Origin: Carposina sasakii
Lineage: Eukaryota > Arthropoda > Insecta > Lepidoptera > Carposinidae
Reading direction: 5' to 3'
Assembly (NCBI GenBank): GCA_014607495.2
Contig: CP053171.1
Location: 1,860,001-1,924,000 of the forward strand
Length of the DNA: 64,000 nucleotides
Below the pieces are notes generated by a model. That model saw only the letters and a list, made by a program, of their open reading frames with translations. It was not told where the DNA came from and made no database searches. The stretch's first letter is position 1; every line of letters starts with the position of its first letter. Positions 46,301 to 54,650 of this stretch are shown piece after piece. The translations under genes and the position numbers were made by a program.

Positions 46301-46697
46301 AAAATGCTATTTTCATCCAAATCAGGCAGATAACTGTAGGAATCAGGTCCAACAGCCGTTAGCAATGTTTAGCATTTAAAAACTTGCTAATTCGGAAGTT
46401 ATGTTGGGTAAATTACCTTTTGCCCGAATTACAATAGAAATTACTCTACATTTAATATCTAGAATGCGTTTTACTGTATGTATAGTTTAGACCTTTGGAT
46501 GATGGCGTTAATTACTATGTACATTACTTATCATATCTGTGCCGCATATCTATGTCACTGCATACAAAAGATGTTATTTCTGGAATCAGACATAGATTCT
46601 ATGAAACGGACTCTATATATGTAAACAAAAGCTTTACTTAACTTTGCAATAATAACAATTAATTTAATATATATTAATTAATGTTTAAACTCACCAT
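43262..46697 (-). CDS. MADF-domain protein, five or six exons
   Basis: Best host gene of the window. Proposed exons on the minus strand: 46695-46697 (ATG), 46032-46161, 45448-45758, 44468-44586, 43792-43891, 43262-43353. All junctions have AG acceptors and GTGAGT, GTGAGG, GTAAGT, GTATGT, GTAAGT donors with matching phases. The product is about 250 residues. The first 90 or so form a MADF domain: LVKIIKENTYLW, VWDDVSQKL, CKDQWSQIRSDYKK and FPLADELSFLK correspond to its three helices. An acidic linker with VKLEPSDE, a possible SUMO site, follows. MADF proteins bind DNA and act in transcription; the C-terminal 100 residues are unknown to me. Oddity: exon 4 (44468-44586) needs one extra base in its A7 run to stay open. 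The initiating ATG is inferred; 46194 is an alternative start without the first intron. Confidence 0.72.
43792..43891 (-). CDS. MADF gene exon (PILRHTIMAHVQ)
   Basis: Acceptor TTTTTTTTCAG, donor GTAAGTAAT. Open only in phase 0 from its start: PILRHTIMAHVQNSSELHEN and on to MWEKLNIP, leaving one base for the next exon. Confidence 0.65.
44300..44440 (-). repeat. R-E repeat inside an intron of the MADF gene
   Basis: Antisense blocks TTATCCCCCAAAGAGGTTGG, TGCAAACCACACACCCACTT and GAGCCTACCGCC. Lies between exons 43792-43891 and 44468-44586. Confidence 0.65.
44468..44586 (-). CDS. MADF gene exon with homopolymer frameshift
   Basis: Acceptor ATTTTTACAG, donor GTATGT. Phase 0 reads IPGDIGTCLSVARYVLMEAA and on to AKHKK, then hits TAG. 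Length is 119, one short of a multiple of three. One more A in the A7 run would give KFIDFLLRIE and join in phase 0 to the next exon. All three frames are otherwise closed. Either a base-calling error or a real inactivating indel. Confidence 0.6.
44832..44922. repeat. R-F repeat fragment in intron
   Basis: CACGCCTTTATCCCTTACGG, TAGGCAGAGCACC and GATAGAACCACATGGTGCC, directly followed by R-D. In the intron between 44586 and 45448. Confidence 0.7.
44923..45158 (+). repeat. R-D retroposon in intron
   Basis: Opposite orientation to the gene: GTTTATGATAAGTTGAAG to AACTGTCCCAAATAAATATA. Its AATAAA is antisense to the MADF transcript, so should not truncate it. Confidence 0.7.
45448..45758 (-). CDS. 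MADF gene exon: rest of domain and acidic linker
   Basis: Begins after CATTCCAG, completing a Val codon, then SYCKDQWSQIRSDYKKHLNG and FPLADELSFLKVLKEF (MADF helix 3). Continues with an Asp/Glu/Asn-rich linker containing VKLEPSDEIE and ends LADTLILEN before GTAAGT, phase 0. If the intron is retained the frame continues 11 codons (VSIELDEVKVT) to a stop at 45412, giving a shorter product. Confidence 0.78.
46032..46161 (-). CDS. MADF gene exon: N-terminal half of the MADF domain
   Basis: Begins after GATTTTTCAG and encodes CQLLTFRHKLVKIIKENTYL and on to KLYVP, ending in phase 1 before GTGAGG. The Leu/Ile heptad and conserved LW and VWDDV residues match MADF helices 1 and 2. Confidence 0.75.
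46200..46660. other. First-intron region with degenerate duplication
   Basis: GTGTCACTGCATACAAAA and flanking sequence at 46215-46330 recur at about 46460-46590 (TATGTCACTGCATACAAAAG), a diverged tandem duplication. No coding signal. Confidence 0.45.
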
Positions 46698-46698
46698 G

Positions 46699-46716
46699 TT
46701 AACAAATCTTACTCAT
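46699..46716 (-). promoter_or_regulatory. Possible five-codon upstream ORF
   Basis: ATG AGT AAG ATT TGT TAA ends one base before the proposed start codon of the MADF gene. If the first exon is right, this minimal upstream frame could lower translation. Inference only. Confidence 0.3.
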
Positions 46717-46934
46717 TTCGATGTATGCAGTCCGATAACTATGTGAGCTTAGACATTTTGTATTATTTTATCTTATCTGTCGATTATGTTCGTGAGGTTA
46801 GAAGAATGGTAGAGTTGCAATAGGTATATAATGTAAAAAAATATTACCCGACTTCGCCAGGAGGAGGGTTATGTTTTTCGAGTATATATAAGTATGTATG
46901 CATGTATTTTCTTTGGCACACTCCATATAACGGC

Positions 46935-47018
46935 TTGTACATCATATCATGCAATGTGGTAATGCTGCCAGAATTTTGGGCACCCTCCTGGTAGACGGTA
47001 ACTTTGTAAATATATTTA
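46935..47018 (+). pseudogene. Fragment of the LVWDATC-type retroelement C-terminus
   Basis: GGTAATGCTGCCAGAATTTT and CTCCTGGTAGACGGTAACTT translate to GNAARILGTLLVDGNF, matching the end of 38726-39242. Confidence 0.65.
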
Positions 47019-47023
47019 ACTAG

Positions 47024-47335
47024 CGGACCCGACAGACGTTGTCCTGTCCCACGCCTTTGAACTAACGTCACTCAATTTGTTTGCCTTCCCGGAATCTCTT
47101 TACTAATATTCGAACTTTCAAATTTCTAACAAATTGTTTGTATGGAAGTATAGAAAAGGGTTGTTTTTAGACTTTTTTACGCATTTTTTTTAATTTTCTC
47201 TCCGTTAGAACCATCCCTGTACTTCAAGGAATAGGTACGCTAGAAAAAGAATTAGCGAAATCGGTTCAGTCGTCCTCGAGATCCGCGCTTACCAACAAAA
47301 ATAAGGATTCATTTTTAAATTATAGATTTCGTAAA
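47024..47335 (-). repeat. Helitron-like repeat, CAGACGTTGTCCTG type
   Basis: Starts ACTAGCGGACCCGACAGACG with GTTGTCCTGTCCCACGC and has the late block AATCGGTTCAGTCGTCCTCG. The ACTAG end on the left suggests a Helitron-like 3' end read antisense. Family naming is an inference. Confidence 0.5.
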
Positions 47336-47351
47336 TTAGTTTTTAGGTTTC

Positions 47352-47480
47352 GTGGTCATCATCATCATCAGCCTATTGCAGTCCACTGCTGGACGTAGGC
47401 CTCCCAAAGGGCACGCCACAAGACTGCCATGGGGGTATTTGCCATAGTCACCACGCTGGGCAGGCGGGTTGGTGACCTCA
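47352..47480 (-). repeat. R-A repeat, antisense, partial
   Basis: CATCATCAGCCTATTGCAGT to GGGCAGGCGGGTTGGTGACC; the distal half is missing. Confidence 0.8.
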
Positions 47481-47507
47481 ATGCCTCAAAACCTTGGTGA
47501 TATCATT

Positions 47508-47575
47508 TTTTTTTAATAGCCTATACCGTGTCCCTCTGCTGGGCAAAGGCCTCCCCCATTTTAGCCCATATCAAT
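47508..47575 (-). pseudogene. RTE-type LINE C-terminal end, antisense
   Basis: Minus strand reads GEAFAQQRDTV and stop (GGGGGAGGCCTTTGCCCAGC). Same end as 30593-30723. Confidence 0.6.
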
Positions 47576-47841
47576 AATATTTGTGAATGTCCTCTTTTCT
47601 TTACGAATAAATTTTAAACGGCTTGTCACATTTGAGCTTGTGAGGTACCTATCTACAGGCTGTTTTATCGTTGTCACCCTTAACGAAGGGTACGTACTCT
47701 ATACATCAAATAAAGTAAGTTAATGCCAAAAAAATGCTGGGAAACGATTAAATTTTTTTTTTTTTTTTTATTCTCTCTATTTAAACCAAAATGTAAACGA
47801 AGCTGTTGCTCTGTTGTACAATGAAATTAACAATGTATTAG
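47576..47841. other. Intergenic, nothing recognised
   Basis: Contains a T15-17 run at about 47754-47769; no gene. Confidence 0.45.
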
Positions 47842-48131
47842 ATACTAGCGGCCGCCCACGGCTTCGCCCGCGTGAGAGTGCATTACTCCCGTGCGAAGCC
47901 GGAGCGGGTTCCTAGTTATACATTATAAGAAATCCCATACAAACTTTCAACCTCTATTTCAACCCCTTCATCCCTTTTTTTCGAAATAAAAAGTAGCCTA
48001 TGTTCTGTCTCAGGGTCTAAAGATTGTCTGTACCAAATTTCATCAAAATCGGTTGCGAGGTTTAAGCGGGAAAGCGTAACAGACAGACAGACAGACAGAG
48101 TTACTTTCGCATTTATAATATTAGTTGGGAT
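47842..48131 (-). mobile_element. Hel-like element
   Basis: ACTAGCGGCCGCCCACGGCT at one end, TTTCAACCTCTATTTCAACC, AAAATCGGTTGCGAGGTTTA and CAGACAGACAGACAGACAGA inside, and TTTATAATATTAGTTGGGA at the other end. Confidence 0.65.
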
Positions 48132-48135
48132 TTAT

Positions 48136-48531
48136 GTGCCTAGGAAAAATGGACAAACTATCAGAAGTTCTAGATATATCTATCCGGACTGGTATTCGGC
48201 GGAGTTAATCAGAAAAATAAAAAATAAGGCAAGGTTACACAAACAGTACAAATCTACTAAACTTGATCATGACTATGCGGATTTCAGGTTAAGTAGGTAT
48301 CAAGTTAAAACGTTGCAATTACAAAATTACAGCGATTATAGGAATAGGTTGCAAAAACAACTAGCAAATGATCCCAAATCCTTCTGGAACCATATTAAGT
48401 CGAAGCGGAAAAGTTCTAGTAGATACAAAATAGTTAAAAGTGGCATTACGCTAAATGATAGTGATAGTGCACGGGAGTTTGCTCGCTACTTTCATTCTGT
48501 CTACAACACTCGGCCTCCAGTGCAGTGCTGA
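48136..48531 (+). pseudogene. LINE ORF2 fragment upstream of the RT domain
   Basis: Reads YPDWYSAELIRKIKNKARLH and DPKSFWNHIKSKRKSS, then EFARYFHSVYN before the frame fails. The pattern of P-x-W-x-x-x-E-L, R-x-H, DPKxFW and F-x-x-Y-F-x-S-V-Y is the conserved linker between the endonuclease and RT in Jockey-type LINEs. The frame switches to the one beginning near 48520, probably through an indel around 48510-48530. Confidence 0.75.
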
Positions 48532-50080
48532 CGCAGCGGCGGCGGCACGGGCCAGCGCGGTCACGAGCGCGGCACGCGTGCATCTTGTGAGGCTGGAGCC
48601 GGGCCAGGTGCAAAAGGCGCTTGCCTCTCTGTCGCCGAAGCGATCTGTTGGGCCTGATGGCATACCCCCATACTTGGCTCGGGATTGTGGCAGGGTTTTG
48701 ACGGGGCCTCTTTCACACATATTCAACTTGTGTTTGGAAAACTCTACCTATCCAGACAAGTGGAAAACCACTAGAGTCATCCCAGTTCCAAAGGGGGGAG
48801 GTGGGGTTGATGTCAGCCATTATAGGCCAGTCGCAGTATTGTCTACATTTGCTAAGGTTTTCGAATCGGCGCTACACGGGGTGCTTTCAAAGGACATAGG
48901 AGTGCAATTATCGGACGCTCAGCATGGGTTCCGGCCTGGACGCAGTACTACTAGTAACCTACTGAATTTCATGTCTTACATTATACCATCAGTAGACAGA
49001 GGTATACAGGTTGATGCTGCGTACTTTGATTTTAAAAAGGCGTTCGATACGGTGGACAACGATGTGCTATTGGGGAAATTAGCTACTGCGGGTTGTACCC
49101 CGAAGACCTTAGAATTCTTCGCGAGCTATCTAAAGGATAGGAAACAATATGTCCAGTATGGTGGCTGTGTGTCGGACCCGTATTATACCTATTCTGGTGT
49201 GAGTCAGGACAGTAACCTTGGACCGCTGGAGTTTATAATAATGATAAATGACCTACCTAGGGTGTTGCGGGCGGCCGGTTGCTTGCTTTTCGCAGATGAC
49301 TTGAAGCTGTATGCTGCAATTACCTGTGGGGAGGACCATTGCCGCCTTCAGCGGGACATAGACAGAGTCGTAGAATGGAGTCGTGAGAATAAGCTTTTCT
49401 TTAATGATTCCAAGTGCAACGTCATCACATTTAGCCGGAGTCATACACCCAGTCAGTATGAATACAAAATGAATGGCAGTACAATGGCACGCGTTTCTTC
49501 AGTTCGTGACTTAGGTGTGCAGTTGTCGGCGGACCTGATGTTTCGTGAACACATTGTTGACGTTTGCAGGAGGGCCTTTAAGGTATTGGGGTTTGTTCTC
49601 AGGACTGCTAATGACTTCACAAGTGTTCCAGCAATTAAAAGCTTGTATAGCGCCTTAGTTCGAAGCAGGCTGGAACACAATTCGATGGTTTGGTCACCTC
49701 ATGAAGCTAAATATAACCTCATGTTAGAGAAAATTCAGAACAAGTTTACCAGATATCTCTACATGAAGCTTTATGGAGTATATCCCAAGTACCCCCTGAT
49801 GTATCCGTCATTATTCGTCTTGGGTATGGTGGGATATAATAAATTGGAAGTCAGAAGGGAACTTGCTCTGATGCGGTATTTGTTAAAAGTATGGCGTGGC
49901 AAGGAGGAAAATGCGACTCTTTTGGCCGAATGCAAGATTAGGGTGCCCAGGCGCTTATTAAGAGACCGTAAAAGTCGTTTGTTTTCCATACCTGATGGTA
50001 GGACTAACTTGTACCGGAAGGCTCCTTTGACACGGGCACTTCAACTCCTTAACAAAGTTAACGACCGAATTGCTCTCTGA
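48510..50080 (+). pseudogene. Jockey-type reverse transcriptase
   Basis: Long open frame (nominal ATG 48455, true homology from about 48515). RT motifs in order: SPKRSVGPDGIPPYLARD, TRVIPVPKGG, YRPVAVLSTFAKVFE, QHGFRPGRSTTSNLL, YFDFKKAFDTVD (catalytic D about 49028), GVSQDSNLGPLEF (about 49196), LLFADDLKLY (catalytic DD about 49292-49297) and a C-terminal thumb region with RSRLEHNSMVWSP. It copies LINE RNA into DNA at the target site. The catalytic aspartates are kept, but the normally invariant GVPQGSxLGPLLF block is changed at three positions (P to S, G to D, L to E). With the upstream frameshift and the missing endonuclease this argues for an inactive copy. It lies about 1.3 kb from the MADF gene, pointing the other way. 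Confidence 0.85.
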
Positions 50081-50275
50081 GTGAATTTACAGAAACGGCT
50101 TTATTTATTTTAAGTTATGAATAATTTTATTTATATTATTAATTTTGTATTGTTGCTATAAGTTAATTTAAGATGGTTATGGTTTTCACATTATCGCATT
50201 GGCTTGATCAGCTGTAATGATAATGTTTAATATGGGTGAATAAATAAATAAATAAAATAAATAAATAAATATTAC

Positions 50276-51104
50276 TTGATCGGGCGGAATTTTATAGTTT
50301 CCAGTGTTTATGCTAGTTTTTTCATAGACAGATATTAATTATTTCTCGTGAAAAAATTTTGCTACACGCGTCAATGTGCATTTATGCAGAAAAACGCAGT
50401 CTACCTATATTTACTCAAATTTTGATATTTTGGAAACCAGACACTTCCCAGGTATGCTTCCATGGAGAAAAATGATCCTGATGATGAGGAGATTCCGTAA
50501 TTTTCGGGAACGTTGACGACCAAAAATCAGCCTGTATATTCGTGGGAGTGACACTGGGTTTATTTATTTTTACATAGTCGGGTTTTTTAAGTAATAGGTT
50601 ATTTTTATTATCCTTCTATGGGAAATTTACGGAAAGCAATTTGTCACAAGTGGGTCTAAAGTGTAAAAATATATCACCCCGCATTTTATCTGAGGATTAA
50701 CCCATATCCCTTTTTAATAAAATAACGTGCTAAACAAAACCTATAAATCACTTCTTCGAAGATCAATGGTGCCAATATCTTAAAACTGTAACAGCTGAAA
50801 AAAAACGTTGCATAATATTTTTTTCTAGTAAAACAGCGGAAGCACACTTATGCAGCCTAGTGCCGTTAACAAGGCAGGTCAAGAGCGACGCCTTCGCTAG
50901 GCGCTGCTGCAAAGAAAAGTTTCGCATGTGGCTTGAATTGAATATTTTTTGCATTTAAATGCAACTAGAAAAATGTTTACGGTTTATTAACGCAACGTTT
51001 TTTTTACTTAAGAAGCATATTAGTTATTAAACGACTTGTAATAGGGTTGTTTTATATCAGTTATCGAATGGATATCATAAATCTTAAATAATGAGTGGTC
51101 CGAT
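50276..51104. other. Intergenic, nothing recognised
   Basis: A TGACACTGGGTTTATTTATT / ACATAGTCGGG fragment at about 50551 matches a short dispersed repeat. No gene. Confidence 0.45.
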
Positions 51105-51185
51105 CTGTACTGATGAGACATCACTAGAATACATTAGCTGCATCTCCTTCCACGAATATCGTAAGAGTGGACTCAGGGGCGTTCT
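51105..51185 (+). repeat. R-C fragment
   Basis: ATCACTAGAATACATTAGCT, GCATCTCCTTCC and CGTAAGAGTGGACTCAGGGGC. Confidence 0.65.
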
Positions 51186-51196
51186 CTTAAGTATTT

Positions 51197-51420
51197 TTAT
51201 TTTTCAAATCTTTAAACAACATTGTACTAGATTTCATTTTCTTATTATTTATCAAACTGCTGTGATTTTTTATAATACATCAGTATAACAAAACCATAGT
51301 ATGTCATTATTTTCCCCAAACACTTTTGCTCACGAGTGTACTTAAATTTCAATTAACACAATAGATTACTTTTTTTTTATAAAGTGGGATGAGTTAACTA
51401 AAGAGCCTACTGATCTAGCA
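51197..51420 (-). repeat. Inverted relative of the TIR element at 55870-56530
   Basis: Read on the minus strand it has TTTAGTTAACTCATCCCACT, GAAATTTAAGTACACTCGTG, AGCAAAAGTGTTTGGGG and ATAATGACATACTATGGTT, in the same order as in 55880-56460 but without the inserted LINE 3' end and Helitron. Confidence 0.75.
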
Positions 51421-51490
51421 AATCGTCACTGATGTTTTTCAACTGACATCGCTTGTCATATGTCATATTAAATAACTAAAATATTAAGTA

Positions 51491-51625
51491 ACCCAGTCTT
51501 GTGTAACTTTCTCTTACATAACTTGTGGATAGTATAGAGGACTGTGTACTTATTGATACTTTATAAACAATACCTTAACTATGTATTTTTGTATACAGTT
51601 GTTAACTGTCCCAAATAAATAAATA
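51491..51625 (+). repeat. R-D retroposon, 5'-truncated
   Basis: AGTCTTGTGTAACTTTCTCT to GTTAACTGTCCCAAATAAAT. Confidence 0.7.
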
Positions 51626-52101
51626 AAGTGTCTGTTGGATTTCCAAAGTGATCTTGCTAAGTACGCGATTATTATACCACGCTCTTGGCATAGTGCATTG
51701 TCAGATATATTGGTATGTCACTACGATAGCGCGATTACTCGTACCTATTTATATAGTGTTAATTTTTTTAATTTAATCAATTATTATCATTTATCGACGA
51801 ACTTTGTGACGTGCAGTACAAACTAATTACAATTTTGTTACTGATTTAATAATGGCTGCACTTTTGATATTTGCATTCAGGGAATCCATCATTTTATCCA
51901 TCATTTTATCATAGAACTTTTAGTACAATATTTAACAAATCCTAGAATTAGGTTACATCGCAATTTCATTTCCTCGAATATACATTATCTAAAAACACAG
52001 TTCATCGTTATTTGTTTTCATGTTTTATACATTCTATCGAAATAGTGTTACATCGAAGTTTTGTTACCCATATTTTTGTTTCATCGTAAGTTTCAGTTTA
52101 G
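51626..52101. other. Intergenic, nothing recognised
   Basis: AT-rich, no gene. Confidence 0.5.
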
Positions 52102-52362
52102 CTAGCTGAACGGTCCAGCAAGCTGAAGTGGCAATGGGCAGGGCACATAGCTCGAAGAACTGATGGCCGATGGAGTCGGAAAGTTCTAGAGTGGATACCA
52201 CGTGTCGGCAAGCGCAGCGTGGGAAGGCCACCCGCGAGGTGGACGGATGACCTGGCCAAGGTTGCGGGCGTCGGTTGGATGCAGGCTACTTCCGACCGGT
52301 CGGAGTGGAGGTTGTTGGGGGAGGCCTATGTCCAACAGTGGACTTCTCAGGGCTGTAAATGA
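52102..52362 (+). pseudogene. RTE-type LINE C-terminus, open frame
   Basis: An 87-codon frame without stops: LAERSSKLKWQWAGHIARRT, KVLEWIPRVGKRSVGRPPAR, WTDDLAKVAGVGWMQ and LGEAYVQQWTSQGCK then TGA. This is the hallmark C-terminus of RTE-type endonuclease/reverse transcriptase proteins. 5'-truncated so not functional, but the uninterrupted frame suggests a relatively young insertion. The final EAYVQQWT motif is shared with the R-A repeats. A collapsed relative is at 55799-55872. Confidence 0.8.
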
Positions 52363-52656
52363 TGAAGTTTCAGTTTGCAAAATAATTGAAACATCGATTT
52401 TTACTTCAATAAATCAATGGACATGGCAAAATACGATCTCATGCACTTAATTAGTTCTTATTTCTGGAGCATTATTCAAAACAAAAATAGGGATGAATGT
52501 AAAAAAAAGTATTGAAATCGACTCAGTTTACCCCGACTCCACGCAGTCTTGTCTGCCCTACCCCTAGAGTGCAATGTAAAAGCGCGTAGGCGCGGAGGGG
52601 CGAGGCGGCCCGCAAGCTGAGGAGCAGGCGGATGCAACGCTCATCGGTGCGGTGGC
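52363..52656. other. Intergenic with a GC-rich patch
   Basis: A GC-rich stretch (GGCGCGGAGGGGCGAGGCGG) at about 52585-52650 precedes a hairpin; family unknown. Confidence 0.4.
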
Positions 52657-52714
52657 GATCGTAACATAACAACATTTCAATGGATCCTGGCTGTTCAGTT
52701 GTTATGTTACGATC
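52657..52714. repeat. 17-bp perfect inverted repeat
   Basis: GATCGTAACATAACAAC at 52657-52673 and GTTGTTATGTTACGATC at 52698-52714 with a 24-base loop. Confidence 0.85.
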
Positions 52715-52739
52715 ATTAGAAAATATTTTAAGTTCTTCA

Positions 52740-52982
52740 ATTAGTATTAATTCCATAATAATATTATAGAATTCTAGACCACCGGACATCTACTCGTAAG
52801 TGATTGTTTTTTTCTTTTCAGTTTTTTTTTATTATTATGTACATTATTAGGTTCTATTTTAAGCAGTCGGGTTTTTGGATTTTTTTAATTATGTTTTTTT
52901 CTTTTCAGTTTTCTTATTATGTACATTATTTGGTTCTTTTTTTAAGCAGTCGGGTTTTTTGGATTTTTAATTTACTTAAGAA
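52740..52982. repeat. Tandemly duplicated TCGGGTTTTT repeat
   Basis: TTCTTTTCAGTTTT, TATTATGTACATTATT and AAGCAGTCGGGTTTTTGGA occur twice in a row (about 52808-52890 and 52893-52980). The preceding AATTCTAGACCACCGGACAT also occurs at 29925. Confidence 0.7.
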
Positions 52983-53209
52983 TAATGATTTATTAAAGAA
53001 TGCGATTTATTCAGTACTTACCTAAGATACAGAACAAGAACGATTATTTTACTTAACTTGAACATATAGGTAATAGCCGATGCGTATTATACAAGTCTAT
53101 ATAATTAGTATGTAATGGTTAAAATACATTTAACTACCCCCTATTTGACATTTTTATGTTTTATATAAATAATTATTAAAATCAGAGTTACCTACTCATT
53201 TTATAATGT
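52983..53209. other. Intergenic, nothing recognised
   Basis: AT-rich spacer. Confidence 0.5.
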
Positions 53210-53404
53210 ACTAGTGGACGCCCACAACTTCATCCGCGTGGACAGCAGAAAAAACTAAATGACGAAATTATCCGGGATAAAAATATTATCAGCTAACTCC
53301 GTACCAAATTTTATTAAAATCGCTCCAGCCGTTTTTACGTGAAAGAATAACAAACATCCATCCATCCAAACTTACAAACGTTCGCGTTTATAATATTAGT
53401 AAGA
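53210..53404 (-). mobile_element. Hel-like element
   Basis: ACTAGTGGACGCCCACAACT, GCCGTTTTTACGTGAAAGAA, ACATCCATCCATCC and TTTATAATATTAGTAAGA. Confidence 0.7.
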
Positions 53405-53580
53405 TTTATAACACAAAATCTACCTATGTAACCTAGCTAGTTATTTATTTTGCAAGATTGTATGAATTCGTGTGTTGTTAAAGATTTTCCTCATACTATC
53501 TGGAAAAATAAACATGAGATTTTAAGTGTCAAATTTCGAGTAGTGGGTATGTGCGTAGCATTTTACTTAACATAACCCTT

Positions 53581-54613
53581 TTTAGAAGCGATCAAATACT
53601 CCCTATCACATAATCTTAAATCCATCATTCTGTCCGACTCACGGAGCTCATTACAGGCAATTTTATCAAATCCATTCAAATCTAAATCCAATTTCCCCAT
53701 AATACTAGACATCAGAGAAGCCCTTTACAATTGTCACCTGCAGGGCCTTAATATTATTCTCGCGTGGATTCCTGGTCACTGCGGCATCGCTGGTAATGAT
53801 ACTGTGGATACTCTAGCGAAGGCTGCTACTCGGATGGGATCACCTGACCACAGTCATATATTTTGTCACGACTTGAGGGAGTCTGCCGGGCCACGGTTGA
53901 CATCAGAATGGCAGGCCTCATGGAATATAAACAGACTTGTTAAGGGTAGATATTATGGAAATATACAACCGATTATTCCATGCAAACCCTGGTTTAATAA
54001 ATACAAGAGGGTGAATAAGACAGTCACGTCTACCATTTGTCGCCTTCGCCTAGGACATGCTTGCACACCTGTTCACTTGGCTAAGATCCGAGTAAAAGAC
54101 AGTTCTCTGTGCGAGTGTGGTCTGGACGAAGGTAATGTAGAACATATATTTTTTAATTGTCCCAAGCTATCTTCTTCTCTTTATAACTTCCTCCCTCCTG
54201 ACGTCCCTCTCCCTACTAATTTTCAATGTTTACTAACTCTTACTAACTCCCCCATAATGAAAGCCCTGGCCAAATTTATCAAAATTAACAATATTAAACT
54301 CTAATCTCCTAAGTAGACTTGTAATTATTAACTATTTATTTGGCCATCCATATTTATATATTATATTGTTATACTCGTACTAAGTCCATTTTGTGCAATA
54401 TATGTTGTGATGTTTTAATGTGTTTTCCCTTGTTTTAGGTCCAAATAGTTGGGTAACTGGGCACCTATAATATTAAGTTAAAATAAATATTCCCCTTTTT
54501 TTTTTTTTTACATTGCCCAATCCCCAACGTGTTTTTCTTCTCTACGTGACATTGGCGGAATTATTGTGCTTGACACGATCATAAAGGCCATAAACAAAAA
54601 TAGAATAGAATAG
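53581..54613 (+). mobile_element. 5'-truncated I-superfamily-like LINE with target duplication
   Basis: Flanked by 12-bp direct repeats AACATAACCCTT at 53569-53580 and 54614-54625. It contains an RNase H plus C-terminal frame, a 3' UTR and a TAGAATAGAATAGAA tail. The exact target duplication fixes the ends of the insertion. Confidence 0.9.
53582..54304 (+). CDS. LINE RNase H domain and C-terminus (partial ORF2)
   Basis: The frame is open from the insertion point to TAA at 54302, about 240 residues. It begins within RNase H: SIILSDSRSSLQAI (second acidic residue region), ALYNCHLQGLNIILAWIPGH (the catalytic His region W-I-P-G-H), then CGIAGNDTVDTLAKAA (final Asp). After the domain come RLRLGHACTPVHLAK and a Cys/His knuckle CECGLDEGNVEHIFFNC. 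RNase H followed by such a knuckle is typical of I-superfamily non-LTR elements. RNase H removes the RNA template after reverse transcription. The RT and endonuclease are missing, so this is a fragment, but no stop or shift interrupts it, suggesting recent insertion. Confidence 0.82.
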   Translation, partial: LEAIKYSLSHNLKSIILSDSRSSLQAILSNPFKSKSNFPIILDIREALYNCHLQGLNIILAWIPGHCGIAGNDTVDTLAKAATRMGSPDHSHIFCHDLRESAGPRLTSEWQASWNINRLVKGRYYGNIQPIIPCKPWFNKYKRVNKTVTSTICRLRLGHACTPVHLAKIRVKDSSLCECGLDEGNVEHIFFNCPKLSSSLYNFLPPDVPLPTNFQCLLTLTNSPIMKALAKFIKINNIKL

Positions 54614-54650
54614 AACATAACCCTTAGGTTACATTCTGTATAACGATGCT

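Larger units (their letters stand above)
48132..50275 (+). mobile_element. 5'-truncated Jockey-type LINE
   Basis: Abuts the Hel-like element at 48131. Carries the region after the endonuclease (48136-48531), a frameshift, the whole reverse transcriptase and C-terminus (to 50080), a 3' UTR of about 160 bases and a tail of TAAATAAATAAA repeats at 50240-50272. ORF1 and the endonuclease are missing, so the copy cannot move by itself. No clear target duplication found. Confidence 0.8.
53450..54650. mobile_element. Palindromic MITE P copy 8, split by a LINE
   Basis: Right half of a P element from GCAAGATTGTATG (about 53453) to TTAACATAACCCTT at 53580. It resumes after the LINE at 54614 and finishes with GGTTACATTCTGTATAA near 54645. 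Only the second half of the palindrome remains; the left arm is missing. Confidence 0.75.
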
